DNA from: Phylloscopus collybita
Taxonomy: Eukaryota > Chordata > Aves > Passeriformes > Phylloscopidae
Reading direction: 5' to 3'
Assembly: GCA_027886175.1 (NCBI GenBank)
Contig: JAJNNQ010000023.1
Location: forward strand, 9,503,001 to 9,567,000
DNA: 64,000 nt
Numbering within the stretch: the stretch's first letter is position 1; each line of letters opens with the position of its first letter. Below the pieces are notes generated by a model. That model was given only the letters and a program-made list of their open reading frames with translations, was not told where the DNA came from and ran no database searches. This document shows, one piece after another, positions 54,501 to 64,000 of this stretch. A program made the translations under genes and the position numbers.

Positions 54501-57500
54501 AAAGTGATACTGGCACATTTGATCCACAGATGCTTTTAACACAGTGATAAAACAAAAGCTTTCCTTCCTAGGGTGGTGGTCTACACTACAAAGCTTTCTG
54601 GGTTTTTCCATGCTCAATGGGCCAAAGAGTGGAGAGAACCTGCAATTCTTTTACCTTAGACTGTGCTCTCAGGATCTGGTCCTGTGTCCTAAACTGCTGA
54701 GGACATCCTTATGTGTTTAGTTTTTAAGGTTTGCTTTGCTGTTTCATTAAAGGCTCACAATGCATTTTACATTCACATGGGTTATCTGTACTGGTTTTCA
54801 GTGTTCCTGAGACTGGTGGTCAGAAAGTTTTCATCCTTCTTCCTGGTAACCAACATTTGCAGTCCCTAATCCTCTCCTGTTCTTGTACCTGACTTTCTAA
54901 GAAGCCAGTCAGAGTTTTATTTGAACACACAAACCTGAAGTTGGTTTGTTTTTGTTTTTTTTTTTTGTTGTTTTTTTTTGGCATTATATTTGAAGGTATC
55001 TAAAAAAATTTAGATCTGAGACATTTCATACTAGGACCTATCATGAGTGGAAATGTTTGACCTCAATCTGTCTGTGCAGCAGCTCCTGATCTGTAAAATG
55101 GGAATACCATCTTCTCTCATTTTGAAGAGACTTTATGAAGATAAATTAATCGTTGCAGAGCACTCAGATGTCAGAGTGATGAACACCACAGAAAAGCTTG
55201 GGGGGAAATAAATAGTTCTGTCTGCAGAGCTGGCTGTTAGTAGTAGCCATAAATAAGACATGAAGCTGCACTTTGATCAGGAGACTGAAGCAGATATTGA
55301 ATAGTTGCTGATAAGCCGAGCAGCAGCCAGCCAGAGTCCTGAACACATCCAGACTAGTGGGAAGTAGTGTGTAATTGTGTGATTAAAGAGATGGGTTAAT
55401 GCAAACGAGCAATAGGACCAAAGTGAAGTTGCACCCATGAGCTCAGTGCAGGTTTGTCCTTGCTTTTGGATGTTCTGTTCTGCAGCCTTGCTGTGTGCCA
55501 TGAGAGAAATACTAGCCCCTGGTGAGCATGAATTATTCTCATCCTGGCCAACTGGTTCTTTTCCTTTCCTCTGCTAATAAGTTGTGTTACACAGAGAAAG
55601 GACTAAAAGCTTAAAAGCACGTTGTGAAAACATGCTCAAAGCTGAAACTACCAAAAAGTTCTTCTGGCAGCAGCCTGTCTACTACAGACCATGCAAAGCA
55701 TAATCCAGCAGATTCATGTGTCAGAAGGGCTGTCAGAACCCCCTGCTCCATCTGCAGCTCCAGGCTCACCTGAGCCCTGGCCGGTTGCTTGCTTGGCTAG
55801 AAAAAAGCACTGAAGCCTCCTATCCCTACAGCCGTAGTGGAGAGAGCTGAGAAAATGTGATTCCATGTTTCTGGTGCAATATGGAGCCACTTGGCTCCAC
55901 CTTGGTTTAAGCTCCAAGCTGGCTGAGGGATGCTCACAGTTTCCTTTCTATGCTCTTGTCAGCAAAGTAAATGAGTCCATGCCCTGTCTGCAGAGTCCTC
56001 CCAGCCCATTTCTAAAGGAGAGGCTAGGATTTTTCACTTGAATTTGCTCATGTAGGGTGTTCTGATTTATTTTTTTATTATTGGGTATTTTGACAAAGGT
56101 TAAATGGAATAGATTTTGTGTATGGCATATTTCTGTAATGCTTTGACAAAGGTGCTTTAATCATGGATTCACAGCTATGATTATGAGATGCCTTCAGAGC
56201 TTAACATGAAAAACCTAATGGTACAGTTGCAGTGATGAACAAAATATAAACTGCTTTTCAGAGGGGGATGTGTATCCTGTGCCATCATCTGCAGTGATGC
56301 AGCTCCTGACTACTTGTCCCTCATGAGGGGTTTTGGAGAGGAACACAGAAGATCCCTCCAAACGCCTCATTAAGCAACCAAAGTATAACCTGCTGATGGC
56401 AGAGAGGTTACAAGCAGCTCATCTCTGGAGAGAGCAGTGGATGAGTCCCCTGAAATGTCTTCATGCTGTAATTGCATGTCACAGAGTGGGGCCCAGCTTC
56501 ATTCCAGGCCCAAGGAATGGGTGCTGATGGGTGCTCAGCCAGCCCTGCCCTCCCTTCGCTGCCCTCACCTTGCACTGAGCCCTTCTCCAGCGAGCTGTTG
56601 GATGTGCCTGCCCGCCTGCCTCCTTCCTGGGGGTAGCACACAAGCAAGCTCTCTGCTCTGAAGGTCATGGGGAGAGCAGACCCCCGTGGTGTAGAGTCTA
56701 AATTGCTGCTTCTTTAGTTACTAAAATAAGCCTCTCTGCAGGCACTTAGGGTTTTGTTTTTTGGGAGTGGGAGCAGGGGTTGAGCTGTGCCTGCTGCACC
56801 CAGAACAGAGTTCCCCTGCAGCTATAGTTTGGAGCTGACCTCCTCACCCTGTTCAGGGATGAAGGGATGGGGAGGGCAGGGAAGAAGCTGCAGAAGGTTC
56901 TGGAAAGGCTCTGACAGCTGTAAATGGTGCCTGTTTCTGCCCCTTCTGCAGTCGTCAGCTCCCCTGCTCTACACTTGTCCTGTGTTCATCCTATCTCAGC
57001 CTCCTCCTGACTTCCCCTTAAATCATGGGAACGAGTTGTAGTTGGGAGCAAGTTCAATCTGTCCTCTTTTCCCTACCTCAAAGTCTCTTTGCCTGTTCTG
57101 ATTGCAAGGTCTTTGGGGCAGGGACTGTACGCTCCCTGTGTTTTGGCAGAAACTGCCTTAATTAGGGATCGTTCTTGGTTTGTTCTGTCATAATAAAAGG
57201 GATTCATAATAATACTGCAGAAACTCACGCCAGTCTTACTTCATTTCCTTCAAAGGAAGCACTCAAAAATAAGATGAGAGTAGATGAGATGAAGATCAGA
57301 CCAGCTGTAATTACAAGTCTGCGATATCTCATTTTGGAGCAGAGCAGTTACATGCAATAGTAACTTGGCTGGTTCTTATTGTAGGGGGAAAACCCACACA
57401 AAAGGCATTTTTACATAAGTCTCTGTAAAATAGCCACCAATATTCATCAGAGAGAGTATGATTAAAAGCTTTTGAAGCATGGTTGGAGTTGCCAGTTTTC

Positions 57501-57834
57501 ATGAGATAATTAAGATGCAGGTTTGGTGTACATATATTCTGGTGATCTCATTATCTTCATTATTAATTAGTCTCTGTTCTTCACATTTCAGCTCCAGTTT
57601 CTTGTCATTAGGGTGACTCGCCTGTGAGCGATGCCTTAGTGAGATGCAGAGGAAGGATTCTGCCTCTGGAACAGCAGAGGAGGTGCCAGCCTTTGTTCAG
57701 AAGTGCTCCAGAGAAACTGCAGTGCTTTGTACCAGATCAGCAGGTTTCTCTGCCATAAACCCTTTCAGTGATGTGCCCTGCTCGGTTTCCTGGCCAGGAG
57801 CCCCTGGTTTCAGCAGCACTCTGGGTGCTACTGG
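39511..57834 (+). other. RAB11FIP4: RAB11FIP4 intron 3, middle part (non-coding)
   Basis: More than 18 kb without a supported exon. Open frames are short; the longest I weighed (minus 43154-43525, minus 54190-54555, minus 51870-52223) match no family I know and lack convincing splice context. A weak direct similarity links 48127-48210 and 49545-49610, sharing ACAGAAGCAATTAAA, and may be an old dispersed repeat. A T-rich run occurs near 54944-54979. No tRNA, microRNA or transposon was recognised. The assignment to intron 3 rests on no RAB11FIP4 terminal exon being seen before this point. Confidence 0.65.
54944..54979. repeat. T-rich simple repeat
   Basis: About 35 bp of T with scattered G, simple-sequence DNA in the intron. 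No adjoining element body or target duplication was seen. Confidence 0.8.
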
Positions 57835-57899
57835 GAATCGTAGAATGGTTTGGGTTGGAAGGGACCTTAAAGATCATCTCGTTCCAACCCCCTGCCATG
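57835..57899 (-). mobile_element. CR1 LINE fragment (3' end, minus strand)
   Basis: The run GAATCGTAGAATGGTTTGGG, then TTGGAAGGGACCTTAAAGAT, then CATCTCGTTCCAACCCC is the reverse complement of the conserved 3' end of avian CR1 retrotransposons. The element therefore lies on the minus strand with its 3' end at the left. Similarity fades after CCTGCCATG, so only about 65 bp remain, typical of heavily 5'-truncated CR1 copies. It contains no coding sequence. Its presence is the main evidence that the window is avian or at least sauropsid. Confidence 0.92.
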
Positions 57900-60800
57900 C
57901 CTCCCCACCCCTCCCCACCTGCACAGGGAAGGGAACAGCAGTGATTGTGATTTAGGCACTCAGTGACCAGCAATCTTTTTCTAATCACCCAAATAACGAA
58001 TATTTTTCCAAATTTTCTCTGGCATTCTTCTGCAAGCACCTTTTCCAGGATGCATAGTGTTTGGGAGATCTGTGGGATCTGGCAGTGCCAAGTATCTTTT
58101 TGCCAGTGTACCCATCTCTTTTCTTTCCTGTGCTAATGAGGATAAAAGTTTAGTCTCCATTGACAGCTACTTGTCTCCATCCTCAAACGCTGGACAGAAT
58201 TTGAGCACAGGTACTTTCCAGGTACAGTTAATACAAGGGGCATGTGGAGGGTGGGATTTAGGAAAAAACAAGATGAATTAAGGTGGAAACTGAGTGTGAA
58301 GGAACGCCCTGCCGTTTTCAGGGTGCAGCTATTATGGCCCTGGATGAGTGCGAATGGCTTTCCTCTGCAAAGCAGCGAGTTGATGGGGTCACAAATACCG
58401 TGCTCGGGAGAGTCTCAATGTGCAAACCTTGCACAAAGCCTGGAGCATATTTCAGTGTCTGTGGTCATCTGAGCAGTCACTAACCTGCACAAATTCCTCA
58501 GCTGCCTGAAATCACGACAGGAGAGCAGACTCCAGTCTCAGATGGGAAAAATGTATCACGCAAGCTCTCCTTCTGTAGCGCTGACTCGGTTGAGCTGCAG
58601 CTGCACCAGCGGAAGCTGCTGTCCCGGCAGACACGCGGACACCCTTCCTCTGCACCCTGGCTGCTCTCAGGCGTGAAGCGCTCAAAGCCTGTGCCACTCC
58701 CCAAATCAATCCTCATTCCTCCAGGAGTAGCCGGTGATGGTCACCTGCGCTCTCTCAGCCATGACAGCGTGCTCTGCTTTTCCCTTTGTAGGAAACAAAT
58801 CGTAAGTCATATTAAACAGAAAATTATCACTTCACCATGAAATGTGTAAAAATAAGGGTTTTGTCTCGATGGAGATCAAAGGCAGCTTATAACAATCTCT
58901 ACTTAATCAGGCTTAGCTTTAATGAAGTGAGAAATGGACCTGTATTATATTTAGGGTTATTACTTAATAAAGATTTTATACAATCGCTCTTTAATGAGGA
59001 GTGATTGTCTAAACTCCTTACATTTTCTAGGACATTTATGACAAATGCATGAATCAATGAGAGATTCGTGCCTTCTCAATTATTACTGTGAAATAAATGT
59101 CAAAACCCTGGGTAGCAAACCGAGTAGTGCACTCAGCAGGTGTACCACACAGTTGTGCATATGTTCTTAGCATCTCTGTTATAATATTAATTTTAACTAT
59201 TGCTGCTCTCTCTGTTTAATGCTTATTTTATGTTTTTCTCATCACAAGCTGTTGAAAGTAGATCTGTGTCGGGTAATGGTTCTGTAATTGTCAGGTTTCA
59301 CAATGTCTGTAGTAGTGCCTGATCTGTGTAACAATACAAACACTTCTGACTTTCAGGAAACAATTACGAAATGTACCGTGCAGGTAATTATTTCATGTGT
59401 GATTGTTGTTTATTCTGCAGTGAGCCCCTGACATACAACTGTCTCTCTCGAATACTGAAAGGAAAAGCAGATTTTAGAAGTGTCCTATTTAAAAAGCAGT
59501 GAAGTTGTCTGTCCCTAAATCTGTCTTGTAGAAATTGCTTTACCGTTCATTTAGATTAATGAATAGGAGGATGTCAGGGAGGGGTTTTTGATTCCTGTTG
59601 CACCGTTCATTATCAGCTTCTCAGCTTCCCGGGAGAGCTCCCGAACAAGAAGGGTCTGGAGCCCCACTGCCACCGCAGAGAGCCCAGGGTCTGCTGGGTC
59701 CCTGTGTGCGGGGACCTGCCCCGAGCGAGCGGTGCCCTGCCCAGTCCCGGTGACCTCCTTGCACACGTGGCGACGGCAGGCTCTGCTGGCCGAAGCTGCA
59801 CTTGGCTTTCATCTGTTGCTGTTACACTTTGTTACACTAAACCTCAGGCATCCACCGCCCTTCCAAAACTTCTGTGCTCAGCAGAGACGGAATTCTTCCC
59901 ATTTTCTTTCAATGAACTGCAAAAAGGGTCAAGTTCAGTGAATTAATTGCTTTAAGCATTGCATATACATAAGAATTGGGGCTGATTAATTTCTTTCTCT
60001 TCTTTTTCTTTTTAAACAGCAATATTTTACACTTAGGAGTCGCTGCCTGTGATGAAAATGAGGGCAGGCTCAGGGAATACATGGGACATGAGATGTTACG
60101 CTGGTAGATGGGTTTGTGTCTGCCTGCCTTGCTCTGTTTTCTGAGAATTTCATTACCCCTTCCTTCAAGTAACTTTTGGGCCTCTCTGGAAAACACCCTG
60201 TCTTTGGACACAATAAAGTCCAAAATATTTTAGAAGTATAAAGTACTTAAGTGAGCTTTCAGAGATTTACATTTCCAGCATCTTTGAAACTCTGTGCATG
60301 AGCACTGTTGCAAAAGTGTGCCCCAAAGAGCTTAGCCCCTTCTGAGGTACCGGGAGGTAACATTAAAGACAGGCTTTGGAATACGGCCAGATCAAGTGGC
60401 AAGGGAGCAGCTGGGGATTCTTCCATTTTCCGAGTTTTTCAGTGGCATTATAGTTGGGGGGGAGGTGTTTGTTTGCTGAATCCTGCAGGACGGTGTTTCC
60501 TTCCATATGTGACACAACAGTGACAACTGTGACAGTCAGTAAGGGCAGGGTTTGGCTCCCAGATAGGAATTTTATAGAACGTGGTGGTTTTGTATTCCCC
60601 TTTTTGCTTTGGAGTCTTTTGCTGCAACAGATTTTTTTAAAAAATTTTTTTCTTTATTAGCACAGACTGCACAGTAAACACAGCTCTTAGGAGGTGTTGC
60701 GAAAAAGGAAGTTACACAACTTCTAAGAAGTGAAGCGAATATAAAATAACGAAGTCAGTGTGACTGTTCTCAGCCTTTTTGTTTTGCTTCTCATTATCTT

Positions 60801-61160
60801 GTAACTAAAGGGATTAAAATCAAGGACAAAGCAGACATCACTTCCTAACAGGATCTGTTTTGCTTTGAGCAGGCTGAGGTTGCTTTAGCCTGACACCACC
60901 ACCCTGGGGAGGCTGTACATGTGTTCAGTTGTGACTCTGTTGTAGGAATGAGGGTGCTCCGGGCAGGTGAGGCTGTCCCCTGTGAACCCTGATGTCCCCA
61001 GAGATCGCCCCTGCCTGGGGACCTGGCAGCCTTCAGCACCTGCCACTGCAACCCCTTCACTTGAGAGGCATCAGAAACCCAAAATCAGTCTGGAAAAATT
61101 CTTCTGTTACATCTCAGATGGGTTCCAGCACACTCACCACCTGCAGGAGGATTGTCCATA
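57900..61160 (+). other. RAB11FIP4: RAB11FIP4 intron 3, distal part with conserved-looking AT-rich block
   Basis: No supported exon. Two small CpG-enriched patches (about 58550-58740 and 59630-59810) bracket an AT-rich, repeat-free block (about 58790-59560) rich in TTAATAAAG, TAATTA and octamer-like ATGCATGAAT motifs. That composition resembles developmental enhancers, but conservation cannot be judged from one sequence. A possible micro-exon at 59357-59383 is listed separately. A T-rich run occurs near 60632-60655. Confidence 0.55.
59357..59383 (+). other. Possible 27-bp micro-exon (weak)
   Basis: A 27-bp segment lies between CTGACTTTCAG and a GTAATT donor. Its length is a multiple of three and it has no stop in the phase-0 frame that exon 3 would supply (ETITKCTVQ), so it could be spliced in without breaking the RAB11FIP4 frame. 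I know no matching peptide in the family, the donor is only fair, and such pairs occur by chance often in 64 kb. Confidence 0.1.
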
Positions 61161-61162
61161 AC

Positions 61163-61248
61163 CCAGCCTGGCATGGGGAGGCTCTGTCCACCCTGGCCTT
61201 GAATCCAGGGACAGAGCACCCACAGCTTCTCTGGGCAAGTGTGCCATG
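61163..61248 (-). mobile_element. Diverged CR1 LINE fragment (minus strand)
   Basis: The segment containing CCCTGGCCTTGAATCCAGGG and CCACAGCTTCTCTGGGCAAG reads like the reverse complement of the internal 3'-region of avian CR1 (remembered form CCTGGCCTTGAACACTTCCA and CACAGCTTCTCTGGGCAACC). It is more diverged than the 57.8-kb copy and lacks the terminal 3' motif. It could be an independent insertion or a separate piece of the same old element. The left boundary is uncertain. Confidence 0.65.
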
Positions 61249-61255
61249 GACACAC

Positions 61256-61383
61256 ATAATTATATAAAAACCATATAACTTACATACAAATATATAAATA
61301 ATAAACAGATAATTGTATACCATTTTATTTTATATACAATATAGAGTTATATAATATAATATTATATAATATAGAGGGAATTA
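61256..61383. repeat. AT-rich low-complexity tract
   Basis: About 125 bp made almost only of A and T with many TATA, ATATAA and TATAATA strings, lying directly left of the CpG island. It may contribute to local DNA melting or nucleosome exclusion, but it is plain low-complexity DNA in appearance. The change to nearly pure GC within 200 bp is abrupt. Confidence 0.85.
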
Positions 61384-61656
61384 ATCGGGTTTTAATCAGG
61401 TTTTAAGCCGCATTTCATTCTTCGGGAACCCCAGCATCTTCCCTCTCACCAGCAATTGCAGATAATTTTGAATTGCAGATAATTTTGAGCAATACCGCAT
61501 TATTTTTGAGCAAAACCAAAGTGACTGCGACTAAACCCGCGAGCGGGGTCGGGCGCGCGTCACTCCCACCCACGGGAGCACAGCACCCAGGCGCACACAG
61601 CCCGGGCGGCGGGGGGACCCCCCCTGCGCTGCCCGCGCCCCGCGCTCGGCCCCGCC

Positions 61657-61950
61657 GGTACCAGGGGCGGCCCAGCCGGTACCGGGGGCGGCCCCGCCGG
61701 TACCAGGGGCGGCCCAGCCGGTACCAGGGACGGTCCAGCCGGTACCAGGGGCGGCACCGCCGGTACCAGGGGCGGCCCAGCCGGTACCAGGGACGGTCCA
61801 GCCGGTACCAGGGGCGGTCCAGCCGGTACCAGGGGCGGCCCCGCCGGTACCAGGGACGGTCCAGCCGGTACCAGGGGCGGCACCGCCGGTACCAGAGGCG
61901 GTACCGCCGGTACCAGGGACGGCCCAGCGGGTACCAGGGGCGGCCCCGGC
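61657..61950. repeat. 21-bp minisatellite inside the CpG island
   Basis: Fourteen units start at exactly 21-bp spacing from 61657 to 61930, each opening with GGTACC (a KpnI-type palindrome) followed by AGGGGCGG and a variable CCCAGCC, CCCCGCC, TCCAGCC or CACCGCC tail. One unit (61888) has an extra GGTACC at 61900. Variant order partly repeats (units 3-4 as 6-7, units 4-5 as 10-11), showing local duplication of blocks of several units. The 21-bp period keeps frame, giving RYQGRPS repeats on the plus strand and RPWYRLG-like repeats on the minus strand. Those open frames (268 and 427 codons) are side-effects of the repeat and GC richness; I do not call them genes. Confidence 0.97.
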
Positions 61951-62054
61951 CCCTTCCTGTCGCCCGGCAACGGCGGGGCGGGGATGCTCGCAGTGTTGCC
62001 CGCCCCGCGGGGCCGCGCCGCCGCCGCCCCCCGCGCTCCGCCCGCCCTCTCTGC

Positions 62055-62076
62055 GGGGCGGGGACGGGGCGTGGGG
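62055..62076 (+). other. Canonical G-quadruplex motif
   Basis: Four GGGG tracts separated by loops of 1 (C), 2 (AC) and 3 (CGT) bases, a very strong G4-forming pattern on the plus strand within the CpG island. It overlaps an Sp1-type GC box. If transcription runs left to right from the island it would lie in the transcript's 5' region, where such structures can reduce translation. Confidence 0.85.
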
Positions 62077-62120
62077 ACGGCACCGACCTCCCGGCGCCGA
62101 GCCAGGTACGGGCAGCCCGG

Positions 62121-62148
62121 CAGGAGGAGGAGGAGGAGAAGGAGAAGG
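62121..62148. repeat. (GGA)n purine-rich tract
   Basis: About seven AGG/GAGAAGG units between the two donor-like sites of the CpG island. It makes a short polypurine tract and accounts for the run of arginines or glutamates in the overlapping frames. Confidence 0.85.
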
Positions 62149-62300
62149 CGGGAGCCGGCCGGTGTCTCCGGGGTGAGGAGGAAGTTTGCGGCGGGGTTTT
62201 GGGGGTTTTCCGCGCCGCAGCTCCGGCGCGGGCTCCCGCTCTGCCCCTCCGGGGAACCCGCGCCGGGGCTGCGGCGTGAGGAGAGGGGGATCCGTGATGG

Positions 62301-64000
62301 AAGGGGGATCCTTGAGGCCGCTCCACCCCGCTTCGGTGGGGTTCCAGAAGCGAGGGGGGATAGCATCTCTGGGCGTTTTGCTGCGGTATCGGCGTTTTCG
62401 TGAAATGCGTGAAATTGCAGGTAGAGCGAAACCCTGCTGGGTTTTGTTTGTTTGTTTGTTTGTTTGTTGTTTCTTGTTCGCTAAAGGAGGGGATTTTCGC
62501 TCCAGAGTTGTGTATTGGAAGGTTGGGCTTGCTATGGAAGTGAGCGGGTCCTGGGAATATTGTTATATGTAAATCTAAAACCGTATGTGTCTGCCAGCAG
62601 CTGTGCGGGGTGAAATGGGGGTGTTGGGGGAGAAGGGGATGTCTTCCTGCATAGCTGAGCCTCTCACAGCTCTCAGCTCTGTAACCTGAGGTGCCCAAAT
62701 ATCTGGGATTTAAACCTTTAAAAGGGGAAGAGAAGAAAAAAAAAAAGTACTTTTTACGGATGAATGCAAGCAGGGGGCTTGCTCTGTAATTATTTTCTGT
62801 GGCACTGGCAGTGTGTTTGAATTGCTGTTACTTATTGTTGAATGTTTTTAATACCCAAATGTGGTTCTGAATGCGTTTGCTGGCTCCGGGATGCTGGTGA
62901 CATAGGCAGAAAAAAATGATTTGTGGTTGGTGTGTGGCTGTCACGACAGCCTGTGCTGGACACACAGATGCTGCCTGTGGCCCTCGTGCGGGACCGGCAC
63001 TGCCCTGCTGCAGTGGGTGAAGTGGTTCTGCACCCCATGGGCCTGTGTGAGATGTGTTTGGCAGCGTATGAAAGCAGCTCACAGCAGAGAGCTTGTAGAT
63101 GTGAGCAGTTCCTGGCCTGGAGTTTGTCGTGTCCCTGAAATAGAGAAGGGCAATTGTGCTTTTCTGTTAGGCAGAAGTGACGTGTGGTTGGAGATCCCGG
63201 GGCAGGCAGGCACCCTCCGTGCTTTGTGCTGTGCTGATTTCCAGGTGGAATTTTAATGTTGCTGCTTTGGTAGTAGCAATATTTTCACCGCTTGTGGCAG
63301 ATTTGTAAGGTTGGTGGCTTTGGGGGCAGAGAGAATGATTTATTTTCATGGTATTTGGCTGATTTACTGTCTTAGGTAAGGAAGAGGCACAGATGGGAGA
63401 AAACTTCTGAAATGGGTTCAGAACAAACTCCCTAAACATGAACTCCATGGTTTCTGTATCCACTATATTATTTATTACCTGTATACCAGTATAATTTGTG
63501 ATTATTTTGATCCCTTTTGCTACGTTACCATAACTGCTTCTGTTGAAAATATATTTATTCCATTCAGATGACATGTGGATGGGAGGCTTGCTCCAGTGAT
63601 GGGACTGGATTGCCCTTCCCCAACAGAAGTTATTTTTCTGCCTGTGACCCTTTGGATTTTTGGGGGAGGTGGGAAATAACTTGGTGTCACCACCAAATAT
63701 GTGCAGTAGTGGGTAATATTTTTCTTACAACTGGGCACAGAAGGAGGATGGAATTTCTCTTGGGTGCTCAGCAGCGTCTGTCCAAGCTGAGAGGAGCTTG
63801 AGCTGTACCCAATGCAAGATGTGGCAGCCTCCAAGCAGTTTTAAAACCATTTTTAATGGGCTTCTTTTAAGATTGTTATTCGAAGAATTACTGCAAACAG
63901 CATCAAGTCTCCCAGAAGCCACCTGATGTGCAGATGTTTCTCAGCTGTGGTTGTATTGAGAGAGCTCTTACCACCAGGGTTGCTGGGGAATCTTTGCCAT
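62301..64000 (+). other. Non-coding sequence right of the CpG island
   Basis: CpG density falls back to background. The sequence resembles ordinary intron, with a (TTTG)n run at 62442-62470 and an A-rich run near 62735-62747. No exon was recognised up to the window edge. If the island is a promoter firing rightwards, this would be the first intron of that transcript and would still lie in RAB11FIP4 intron 3. Confidence 0.6.
62442..62470. repeat. (TTTG)n microsatellite
   Basis: About six TTTG units just right of the CpG island. Ordinary simple sequence. Confidence 0.85.

Larger units (their letters stand above)
61984..62172 (+). other. Possible alternative first coding exon (weak)
   Basis: An ATG at 61984, preceded by GCGGGG (G at -3), opens a frame of exactly 63 codons before a GGG-GTGAGG donor-like site at 62172/62173. 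That end is phase 0, the same phase in which RAB11FIP4 exon 3 ends, so this could replace the upstream exons in a short isoform. A competing donor-like CAG-GTACGG at 62105/62106 would end in phase 2. The predicted peptide ([10 protein letters not shown], then Ala/Arg-rich with a run of Arg from GGA repeats) is low in complexity and unknown to me, so this may be only 5' untranslated sequence. Confidence 0.18.
61530..62300 (+). promoter_or_regulatory. RAB11FIP4: CpG island, probable internal promoter
   Basis: CpG dinucleotides, rare over the preceding tens of kilobases, become very dense from the GGGCGCGCGTCAC run near 61551 through the GCGCCG-rich stretch ending near 62280. GC boxes of the Sp1 type occur near 61976-61985 and 62055-62063, and no TATA box lies inside the island. 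This is the typical look of a vertebrate housekeeping-type promoter. Because it sits inside what appears to be the large third intron of RAB11FIP4, and shorter FIP4 isoforms with a different N-terminus have been reported in vertebrates, the simplest inference is an alternative promoter for an isoform lacking the EF-hand exons. A separate gene or a non-coding transcript starting here, in either direction, is not excluded. Confidence 0.75.

Noticed and set aside
54190..54555. 121-codon minus-strand frame with protein-like composition
   Set aside because: No recognised domain or splice context; single-frame length is within chance for this window.
58791..58802. Strong acceptor-like TTTTCCCTTTGTAG followed 10 bp later by GTAAGT
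   Set aside because: A 10-bp exon would shift the RAB11FIP4 frame and matches nothing known; probably a chance pair of splice-like sites.
61473..62279. 268-codon plus-strand open frame with RYQGRPS repeats
   Set aside because: Same cause as the antisense frame. It translates the minisatellite and ignores the donor-like sites within it.
61415..62698. 427-codon minus-strand open frame across the CpG island
   Set aside because: It is kept open by the 21-bp repeat (multiple of three, no stops) and by GC richness. The product is repetitive RPWYRLG-like with unrelated low-complexity ends and no recognisable domain.
20124..64000. MIR193A/MIR365-type microRNAs known downstream of RAB11FIP4 in mammals
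   Set aside because: I looked for their mature-sequence cores by eye and did not find them; they would be expected beyond the 3' end of the gene, outside the window.

Overview
The window looks like bird DNA (possibly another reptile). It is mostly non-coding, repeat-poor, moderately AT-rich sequence with long introns. Its only recognisable transposon remnants are short, 5'-truncated CR1 LINE pieces (57835-57899 and about 61163-61248), the usual relics in avian genomes. I see no bacterial-style gene packing, no mammalian SINEs and no recognisable tRNA or rRNA gene.

The one protein-coding gene I can support is RAB11FIP4 (Rab11 family-interacting protein 4, class II FIP, arfophilin-2) on the + strand. 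Two internal exons are clear: 10439-10526 (88 bp) carries the second half of the N-terminal EF-hand region, and 20035-20123 (89 bp) carries the CEELLKDVLS segment that follows it. Both have good AG/GT splice sites, and their phases join cleanly through one split glycine codon. The first exon lies left of the window. The remaining exons (acidic middle region, coiled coil, Rab11-binding domain) were not found and presumably lie to the right.

Layout: 1-10438 is the end of intron 1; 10527-20034 is intron 2; from 20124 to the right edge is one very large intron 3 (over 43 kb) holding everything else. Within intron 3 are a GC-rich 43-bp minisatellite at about 38711-39510 with a 247-bp higher-order structure; two CR1 fragments; an AT-rich low-complexity tract (61256-61383); and a strong CpG island (about 61530-62300). 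The left half of the island is a 14-copy, exactly 21-bp-period minisatellite with a KpnI-type GGTACC in every unit. The right half has Sp1-type boxes, a textbook G-quadruplex motif and splice-donor-like sites. I interpret the island as a probable internal promoter, most simply for a shorter RAB11FIP4 isoform lacking the EF-hand exons; this is inference.

Nearly all long open frames are by-products of stop-free tandem repeats or GC-rich DNA. I found no convincing new multi-gene system. The most distinctive signals are the two minisatellites and the internal CpG-island promoter candidate.
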